Below, piece by piece: positions 7,531 to 11,519 of a stretch of 11,519 nucleotides of DNA (positions are counted from its first letter, which is position 1; each line of letters begins with the position of its first letter). The translations under genes were made by a program, and so were the position numbers. This DNA comes from Dehalococcoidia bacterium (GTDB lineage Bacteria > Chloroflexota > Dehalococcoidia > Dehalococcoidales > RBG-16-60-22): positions 1-11,519 of the forward strand of contig JAUWBK010000015.1 of the NCBI GenBank assembly GCA_030605045.1, read 5' to 3'. The notes under the pieces were generated by a model. That model had not been told where the DNA came from. It saw only the letters and a program-made list of their open reading frames with translations, and made no database searches.

Positions 7531-7628
7531 TGCATGGTGAAAATCCTCATGATGACCTTCTTGATGAAGCCGATGAAAGAATAGAAATTACACCGGAATT
7601 AGTCAGCAGTTCTATTCTCTTACTTTAA
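7530..7628 (+). other. Short open frame, possible gene remnant in the divergent intergenic region
   Basis: The 266-bp gap between argJ and the FAH gene holds a 32-codon frame from GTG 7530 to TAA 7626, with an acidic, protein-like composition (HGENPHDDLLDEADERIE). It has no Shine-Dalgarno sequence and an in-frame stop 6 bp upstream. I do not recognise it. It may be the tail of a lost gene or chance. Confidence 0.15.
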
Positions 7629-7697
7629 TCCCATTATAACGGTAGTCAGAATCTTTACCTGCCAAAATTCTTAGTTTCGCACATCCCTAACAGTCTC

Positions 7698-7733
7698 TAC
7701 TAGTATTGACATCCCTGACCCAACAATGATAAA
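7698..7733 (+). promoter_or_regulatory. Predicted promoter of the FAH-family gene (nearly leaderless)
   Basis: A perfect -35 TTGACA at 7706-7711, a 16-bp spacer and -10 GATAAA at 7728-7733 lie 11 nt ahead of the ATG at 7745. The expected start site near 7740 leaves about 5 nt of leader and no ribosome binding site. The upstream bases TACTAGTA are shared with the argJ promoter. Confidence 0.55.
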
Positions 7734-7744
7734 CTGAACCCGCT

Positions 7745-8494
7745 ATGAAGATTGTACGCTATATTATCGACAGAAAGATTGAATACGGAATCTTGGTAGG
7801 TGAACAGATTCAGAGCCTTGACGGTACACCCTTCGACCAGCTGAAAAAACTTGACCGCTATCACAAATTAAGTGAAGTTAGGCTCCTGGCACCATGCCTT
7901 CCCACCAAAGTTGTCGCCATCGGACTCAATTACTACAGCCACGCCAAAGAAGTGGGCCAGCCTGTCCCCAAGGAACCGATGATGTTTTACAAGCCATCGA
8001 CCTCGGTAATCGGCCCCGAAGATAAAATCATAAACCCGGGCTGTGAGCGACTCGATTACGAAGCTGAATTGGGCGTAGTTATCAAGAGCCAGGCCTCAAA
8101 GGTAACCAAAGCAGAGGCCATGAAATACGTTCTTGGCTATACCTGTTTTAATGATGTTACCGCCCGTGACTGGCAAAAGCAGGACTCGCAATGGAGCCGG
8201 GCCAAGGGTTCGGATACCTTTTCTCCCGTTGGTCCGTGCATCGAGACTGAGCTCAACCTCGGCAATGTTCTTGTCGAAGCTTACCTGAACGGTGAACGCA
8301 AGCAGCAGGTTAATACCAGCGACCTTGTCTTTCCGGTTCCGGAACTGGTAAGCTATATCTCCCAGGTAATCACGCTACTGCCGGGCGATGTTATTGCTAC
8401 CGGAACACCGGCTGGCATTGGCCCGATGAAATCCGGCGATACCATCGAGATAAAGATAGAAAATATCGGCACATTGAGAAATTACGTCGCCTAG
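7745..8494 (+). CDS. Fumarylacetoacetate hydrolase (FAH) family protein
   Basis: This belongs to the metal-dependent FAH superfamily, whose members hydrolyse C-C bonds of acylpyruvates, decarboxylate oxaloacetate or isomerise 2-hydroxy-diene-dioates. The 249-residue protein has the short N-terminal domain and a full catalytic domain: GLNYYSHAKE at 60-69, YEAELGVVI at 105-113 with likely metal ligands Glu106 and Glu108, NDVTARD at 136-142 with the third ligand Asp137, KGSDTFSPVGP at 154-164 and GTPAGIGP at 220-227. Length and layout fit fumarylpyruvate or acylpyruvate hydrolases; substrate cannot be assigned. It lies 33 bp before the pyruvate-kinase-domain gene, divergent from argJ, and appears to start a three-gene unit. 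Confidence 0.9.
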   Translation: MKIVRYIIDRKIEYGILVGEQIQSLDGTPFDQLKKLDRYHKLSEVRLLAPCLPTKVVAIGLNYYSHAKEVGQPVPKEPMMFYKPSTSVIGPEDKIINPGCERLDYEAELGVVIKSQASKVTKAEAMKYVLGYTCFNDVTARDWQKQDSQWSRAKGSDTFSPVGPCIETELNLGNVLVEAYLNGERKQQVNTSDLVFPVPELVSYISQVITLLPGDVIATGTPAGIGPMKSGDTIEIKIENIGTLRNYVA

Positions 8495-8527
8495 GTAGCC
8501 ACGGCAGTTACCTCGAAGATTCAAAGA

Positions 8528-9091
8528 ATGGAAACAAAGACCGTCTATTTTGACCGACCGGGCAGCGAGAACACCGAAGAAGTTTTTCGCATCGCCAGGC
8601 AGCGAGCCAAGGAATTGAGTATCAAAACGGTGGTGGTGGCCTCGACGAGGGGAGAGACCGCCGTCAAGGCGATGGAAGCATTCCAGGGACTTAGAGTAAT
8701 CTGCGTTACCCACAGCCACGGTTTTCGCGAAGCAAACACCCAAACATTCACCAAGGAAAACCGCCGCATCGTGGAAAGTAAGGGAGGCATCATCCTTACC
8801 GCCACCCATATCTTTGCCGGAGTTAGCCGGGCGGTTCGCAATAAATTTAGTACTTACATTATTGGAGATATCGTTGCCAGCGTCCTGCGTGTCCTCGGTG
8901 AAGGAGTGAAGGTGGTCTGTGAGATAGCCGTGATGGCGGCAGATGCCGGACTGGTGCGCACCGATGAGGAGGTTATTGCCATCGCCGGCACCGGCAAAGG
9001 CTCGGATACCGCGGTGGTGCTTACCCCGGTCAACTCGCAAAACTTCTTCGACCTCAAGGTAAAAGAGATTCTCTGTAAACCTCGTTTCTAG
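8528..9091 (+). CDS. Stand-alone pyruvate kinase alpha/beta (C-terminal) domain protein
   Basis: The 187-residue protein resembles the C-terminal regulatory domain of pyruvate kinase, without the catalytic barrel, so it should not have kinase activity. The pattern is a helix beginning NTEEVFRIARQRAKEL (15-30), a strand TVVVASTRGETA (34-45) that would form the phosphate-binding turn, RVICVTHSHGF (56-66) and ATHIFAGVSRAV (92-103), with a final VIAIAGTGKGSDTAVVL strand-loop-strand (149-165). Such free-standing proteins occur in several bacteria and archaea with unknown role; binding of a small phosphorylated ligand is inferred. The Shine-Dalgarno sequence is weak. It sits 33 bp after the FAH gene, probably on the same transcript, and 74 bp before the PPC-domain gene. 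Confidence 0.8.
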   Translation: METKTVYFDRPGSENTEEVFRIARQRAKELSIKTVVVASTRGETAVKAMEAFQGLRVICVTHSHGFREANTQTFTKENRRIVESKGGIILTATHIFAGVSRAVRNKFSTYIIGDIVASVLRVLGEGVKVVCEIAVMAADAGLVRTDEEVIAIAGTGKGSDTAVVLTPVNSQNFFDLKVKEILCKPRF

Positions 9092-9106
9092 GACTGGTCA
9101 TTGAGT

Positions 9107-9126
9107 TAACCGTCAGGTCACGGTTA
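9107..9126 (+). repeat. Short inverted repeat between the PK-domain and PPC-domain genes
   Basis: TAACCGT (9107-9113) and ACGGTTA (9120-9126) form a perfect 7-bp stem with a CAGGTC loop. It ends 24 nt ahead of the PPC Shine-Dalgarno. There is no T-run, so a mRNA-processing hairpin or protein site is as likely as termination. Confidence 0.35.
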
Positions 9127-9165
9127 GGCAAGATAAAATCATTAAGAAAAAGGAGGACAAAAAGC

Positions 9166-9648
9166 ATGGCAGAACTCAGAGTAACGCATGCAGCGGGCAA
9201 GTTTGGCCGGATGATACCGGCAAGGGTGCGCCCCGGTACCGACGTTATGGAAGGCATCAGGAAAGTCTGTGAAGAGCACGGAGTCAAGTATGGGGCACTC
9301 CTGTTTGGCATCGGTAGTCTCCGACAGTTATGCTATCAGGTGCTGGTTCCCAAGAAGGACTCCATCTGGGGCGCTGGCTACACTGACCCCGCAACCATCC
9401 CCGGCCCGATAGAAATCGTCGGCATCCGAGGCATTATCTTCCAGTCCGAAGATGGTAAGGAAACCCTGCTTCACATTCACGGCACCTTCTCTGACCAGGA
9501 AGGAAAATGTTATGGCGGGCATATGGTAATGGGGCAGAATCCCGTCCTGGCAACCTGTGATTCGATGATTGCCGAACTTACCGATGCCAAGATGATACGC
9601 AGGCTTGACCCGGAGCTCGGTGTGGGTGCTTGCAACCCGGAGCCTTAG
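9166..9648 (+). CDS. PPC-domain (DUF296) protein
   Basis: The 160-residue protein is a single PPC/DUF296 domain, the bacterial form of the plant AT-hook-associated domain, which usually forms trimers. It shows an N-terminal RVTHAAGKFGRMIPARVRPG, a central VKYGALLFGIGSLRQL and the conserved histidines of the family: HIHG at 103-106 (His103, His105) and GGH at 117-119 (His119), which in characterised members bind a metal. Older annotations call it a DNA-binding protein with a PD1-like motif, but no AT-hook is present, so DNA binding is unproven. The ATG at 9166 has a strong AGGAGG at 9151-9156. It follows the FAH and PK-domain genes in the same direction. Confidence 0.88.
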   Translation: MAELRVTHAAGKFGRMIPARVRPGTDVMEGIRKVCEEHGVKYGALLFGIGSLRQLCYQVLVPKKDSIWGAGYTDPATIPGPIEIVGIRGIIFQSEDGKETLLHIHGTFSDQEGKCYGGHMVMGQNPVLATCDSMIAELTDAKMIRRLDPELGVGACNPEP

Positions 9649-9651
9649 CCG

Positions 9652-9806
9652 TTTAGCTAGTATTTAATTTTGGTGACCTCACCCCCTTTACCCCGTTAGA
9701 GTTCCCTCTGGGCTACTGCGGTCACCCTCTGGGCTAAGCCCACTAGGGCAGAGCCTAACGGGGTTTATCCCCCTCCCCTTTGCTTCAGGAGAGGGGGGTT
9801 TATTTT
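9652..9806 (+). repeat. Composite palindromic repeat, copy upstream of the toxin-antitoxin pair
   Basis: This occupies most of the 261-bp gap between the PPC gene and the antitoxin gene. It begins TTTAG and has the head ATTTTGGTGACCTCA (9667-9681), identical to 10546-10560. A foreign-looking block follows, bounded by the perfect 10-bp inverted repeat ACCCCGTTAG (9690-9699) and CTAACGGGGT (9755-9764). Inside it, CCCTCTGGGCTA is repeated at 9704-9715 and 9725-9736. The family hairpin then resumes at 9769-9798. The simplest reading is a repeat copy carrying a nested second repeat. Confidence 0.65.
9769..9806 (+). terminator. Probable intrinsic terminator of the FAH/PK/PPC unit
   Basis: CCCCCTCCCCT (9769-9779) pairs with AGGAGAGGGGG (9787-9797) with one mismatch over 11 bp. 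TTTATTTTTT follows directly, so the repeat hairpin would act as a terminator on the + strand. Confidence 0.55.
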
Positions 9807-9827
9807 TTAAAAAAGATGGTTAGGAAC

Positions 9828-9857
9828 TTGACAAATATGACAATATAGTAATACACT
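9828..9857 (+). promoter_or_regulatory. Possible promoter for the antitoxin-toxin pair
   Basis: A perfect TTGACA (9828-9833) has a modest -10 TACACT 18 bp downstream (9852-9857). TATGAC at 9874-9879 is an alternative -10. Both leave an untranslated leader containing AGGTGGTG before the GTG start. Confidence 0.3.
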
Positions 9858-9909
9858 TTATGCTAGCAATTGGTATGACACAAAATACATATTAGGTGGT
9901 GTTATCACG

Positions 9910-10158
9910 GTGGTGCAAACAAAAACTAGACTATCAGTAACTATAAAACCGGAGCTAAAAGCTCTAGCCGAAGAGGTTGCTAGGGAAAGCAATACCAGCA
10001 CAAGCAAGGTTGTTTCCCAATGTTTAGAAGACCTGGCTCGTAACCGCAAAGAGAAATTAATGATTGGTTATTATAAGGCTATGGCAGCAGAACACAGAGA
10101 TTTTGCCAGGAAGTCTGTAAAAGTCATTCAAAAAATCGCCGCTTCTTGGGGTGATTAA
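9910..10158 (+). CDS. Ribbon-helix-helix antitoxin (MazE/CopG-like)
   Basis: The 82-residue protein has an N-terminal ribbon-helix-helix DNA-binding domain: strand TRLSVTIK (6-13), helix PELKALAEEVARESN (14-28), then TSTSKVVSQCLEDLARNR (29-46). A charged C-terminal tail (KLMIGYYKAMAAEH onward) has the YKAMAxEH pattern seen in antitoxins that wrap the cognate toxin. It should neutralise the downstream MazF and repress its own promoter as a dimer. The start is GTG at 9910, with a second GTG at 9913. AGGTGG at 9894-9899 fits the first better. It ends 5 bp before the toxin gene. Confidence 0.85.
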   Translation: MVQTKTRLSVTIKPELKALAEEVARESNTSTSKVVSQCLEDLARNRKEKLMIGYYKAMAAEHRDFARKSVKVIQKIAASWGD

Positions 10159-10163
10159 CCGCT

Positions 10164-10499
10164 ATGCCCAGGTCTATTGAGGTAAAGAGGGGAGAAATCT
10201 ATTTAGTAGATTGGGGCAAGCCGACGGGTGAACACCCGGCACTCATAATTCAGAATGACACCGGGAATAAATACAGTGACTCCACTATAGTTGCTTATAT
10301 TACTCATACCGTGAAAGATTACCCCATTCTTGTCAGCTTCAAAAACCACGAGAGTAGCTTGGAGCATGGTGGCTCGGTTGATTTAGGAAGAATTATGACC
10401 ATTCCCAAAACTATGCTTGGGGATAAAATAGGGAATTTATCCTCATTGAAGATGTCTCAAGTGAATAAGGCTATATTGGCAAGTTTGGGCATTGATTGA
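10164..10499 (+). CDS. MazF/PemK-family endoribonuclease toxin
   Basis: The 111-residue protein is a MazF/PemK toxin, a ribosome-independent mRNA interferase in this family. It begins KRGEIYLVDW (8-17) and continues HPALIIQND (24-32), NKYSDSTIVAYIT (35-47), YPILVSF (53-59), GGSVDLGRIMTIPK (69-82) and a C-terminal helix MSQVNKAILASLGID. Thr47 matches catalytic Thr48 of B. subtilis MazF, but the position of catalytic Arg25 is His24 here (GEHPAL). ATG 10164 follows the antitoxin stop by 5 bp, with GGGGTGA inside the antitoxin end as ribosome binding site, so translation is probably coupled. Whether it is active is uncertain because of the Arg-to-His change. Confidence 0.88.
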   Translation: MPRSIEVKRGEIYLVDWGKPTGEHPALIIQNDTGNKYSDSTIVAYITHTVKDYPILVSFKNHESSLEHGGSVDLGRIMTIPKTMLGDKIGNLSSLKMSQVNKAILASLGID

Positions 10500-10529
10500 T
10501 GCCCATTGCCCCTTTTCCCCGCCCCACCA

Positions 10530-10630
10530 TTTAGATTATATTTTGATTTTGGTGACCTCATCCCCTTAGTCCCCCTCTCCTTTGATAAGGAGAGGGGGAA
10601 ACTTATTTTTAAGGGGCTAACACCCCTTTA
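10530..10630 (+). repeat. Palindromic repeat, copy downstream of the toxin-antitoxin pair
   Basis: This lies in the 279-bp non-coding gap between the toxin gene and mutS. It starts TTTAG, carries the head ATTTTGGTGACCTCA (10546-10560) and has a perfect 12-bp hairpin, CCCCCTCTCCTT (10571-10582) with AAGGAGAGGGGG (10587-10598) around TGAT. A second stem, AAGGGG (10611-10616) with CCCCTT (10623-10628), follows. It is in the same orientation as the copy at 9652. Placed between convergent genes, it may terminate transcription from either side; T-rich ACTTATTTTT follows on the + strand. I see nothing definite in 10631-10778. Confidence 0.7.
10571..10610 (+). terminator. Possible terminator after the toxin gene
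   Basis: The 12-bp perfect stem at 10571-10598 is followed by AAACTTATTTTT. The T-rich part is not immediately adjacent, so efficiency is doubtful. Confidence 0.35.
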
Positions 10631-10778
10631 CGCAGATATACTTCCCAGCAGGTTAGGCCAGTGTCCCCTGAAAGACCTGCCTTCTTAACATGACTCTAAA
10701 AACAAATCAAAGCTAACCAGCTAGGAATTGTTTCCCCTATTCTTTACTAATGGTGTTGACGCTTTCTCGATGCCCCAG

Positions 10779-11519
10779 CTACCCCTCCCCCGCCTTCTTC
10801 TTTAGCTCATACAGCTTGTTCAGGGCTTCCAGCGGCGTCATTGAGTCTATGTCCAGCTTTTCCAGTTCCTCTAAAAGCGGTGACTTCTGCCCGAAGAAGG
10901 CTAGCTGCTGAGCCGGTGCCTCCTTGCGGCGTCTTTTAGGTAATGGCTTAGCCGCCCGGCTATCTCCCTCAAGTTCTTCCAAAACCTCCTGAGCACGGTG
11001 CACCACTGATTTGGGCAAGCCAGCCAACTGCGCCACATGAATACCATAGCTCTTATCAACGCCGCCGGGCACAATTTTGTACAAGAAGGTAACCTCCCCA
11101 CCCTCCTCGCTCACCGCCACGTTAAAATTCTTCACCCGCGGCAGGTAACTGGCTAGCTCCACCATCTCATGGTAATGGGTGGCAAAGAGGGTCTTCGCCC
11201 CGAGTCGGGGATAGTTATGGATATACTCGGCGACCGCCCGGGCGATGGAAAGCCCGTCATAGGTGCTGGTGCCCCTCCCGATCTCATCAAGGATAATCAA
11301 CGAGCGGGGGGTGGCATTATTCAGGATATTGGCCGCCTCGATCATCTCCACCATAAAGGTGGACTGACCGGCGGCGATATCCTCTCCGGCACCAATTCGA
11401 GTAAAGATACGGTCGACAACACCGATAGTCGCCACGTCCGCAGGCACAAAGCTGCCAATCTGGGCGAGCAGCACAATCAGGGCTACCTGTCTCAAGTAAG
11501 TGGACTTCCCGGACATATT
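10779..11519 (-). CDS. mutS: DNA mismatch repair protein MutS, C-terminal part (partial at window edge)
   Basis: MutS recognises mismatches and recruits MutL. Only the last 246 residues are inside the window; the frame runs off the right edge within the Walker A sequence NMSGKST, so the lost start is a window effect. Visible parts are the ATPase domain with QSTFMVEM, Walker B LIILDEIGRGTSTYDG, the THYHEM signature, and the helix-turn-helix dimer region YGIHVAQLAGLP. A basic linker (PKRRRKE) leads to QQLAFF, which resembles a sliding-clamp-binding motif, and a C-terminal helical tail ends at TAG 10779. The usual GPNMAGKS is NMSGKS here, a minor change. It is convergent with the toxin gene. Confidence 0.97.
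   Translation of the reverse strand, partial: NMSGKSTYLRQVALIVLLAQIGSFVPADVATIGVVDRIFTRIGAGEDIAAGQSTFMVEMIEAANILNNATPRSLIILDEIGRGTSTYDGLSIARAVAEYIHNYPRLGAKTLFATHYHEMVELASYLPRVKNFNVAVSEEGGEVTFLYKIVPGGVDKSYGIHVAQLAGLPKSVVHRAQEVLEELEGDSRAAKPLPKRRRKEAPAQQLAFFGQKSPLLEELEKLDIDSMTPLEALNKLYELKKKAGEG

Noticed and set aside
8375..9040. A 221-codon open frame on the minus strand across the PK-domain gene
   Set aside because: It is antisense to two clearly conserved + strand proteins, has unusual composition (many His, Gly and Asp) and no recognisable domain.
9690..9764. tRNA-like fold in the GC-rich block after the PPC gene
   Set aside because: The outer stem suggested it, but no T-loop GTTCRA or anticodon arm can be placed, and the block contains a 12-bp direct repeat.
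9852..9885. Lac-promoter-like string ACACTTTATGCT before the antitoxin gene
   Set aside because: The likeness is confined to a short AT-rich stretch with no operator match, so coincidence is more likely than relation.
10506..10688. A 60-codon + strand frame after the toxin gene
   Set aside because: It runs through the palindromic repeat and is translated mostly from low-complexity C- and T-rich sequence, so it is a by-product of the repeat.

Overview
The window looks like chromosomal DNA of a Chloroflexota bacterium, most likely a Dehalococcoidia-like lineage. This is inferred from the style of the proteins (MSHIRGR-type ArgH, short ArgB, a stand-alone pyruvate-kinase C-domain protein, a PPC/DUF296 protein), moderate GC and C/G-rich palindromic intergenic repeats; no database search was possible.

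Layout. At the left edge is a complete rpmB (bL28) on the + strand, with a TTG start and a strong Shine-Dalgarno sequence. It converges on a long minus-strand arginine cluster that reads, in transcription order from about 7.5 kb leftwards, argJ - argB - argD - membrane-anchored serine hydrolase - argG - argH. ArgJ/ArgB/ArgD make ornithine by the acetyl-recycling route, and ArgG/ArgH convert citrulline to arginine. argC, argF and carAB are not in the window. The run is broken twice: by an AT-rich inverted-repeat element between argB and argD, and by a 342-bp repeat cluster between argD and the hydrolase. argGH may therefore be expressed together with the hydrolase as a separate unit.

From about 7.7 kb a divergent + strand group encodes a fumarylacetoacetate-hydrolase-family enzyme, a stand-alone pyruvate-kinase alpha/beta-domain protein and a PPC-domain (DUF296) protein. 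Next come a composite palindromic repeat, a ribbon-helix-helix antitoxin plus MazF/PemK toxin pair, a second direct copy of the repeat, and the C-terminal 246 residues of MutS entering from the right edge on the minus strand.

Themes. (1) The divergent argJ and FAH promoters share the -35 context TACTAGYATTGWCW and the same 16-bp spacing to a GATA-type -10. At both, and at the hydrolase promoter, the start codon lies only 7-11 nt from the -10, so first genes are predicted to be translated from leaderless or nearly leaderless mRNAs. Internal genes mostly carry clear Shine-Dalgarno sequences. (2) A family of C/G-rich palindromes sharing the head GGTGACCTCA flanks the toxin-antitoxin pair in direct orientation and recurs inverted in the arg cluster. 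(3) The least explained gene is the membrane-anchored serine hydrolase embedded among arginine genes. I see no CRISPR array, tRNA, rRNA or transposase gene.
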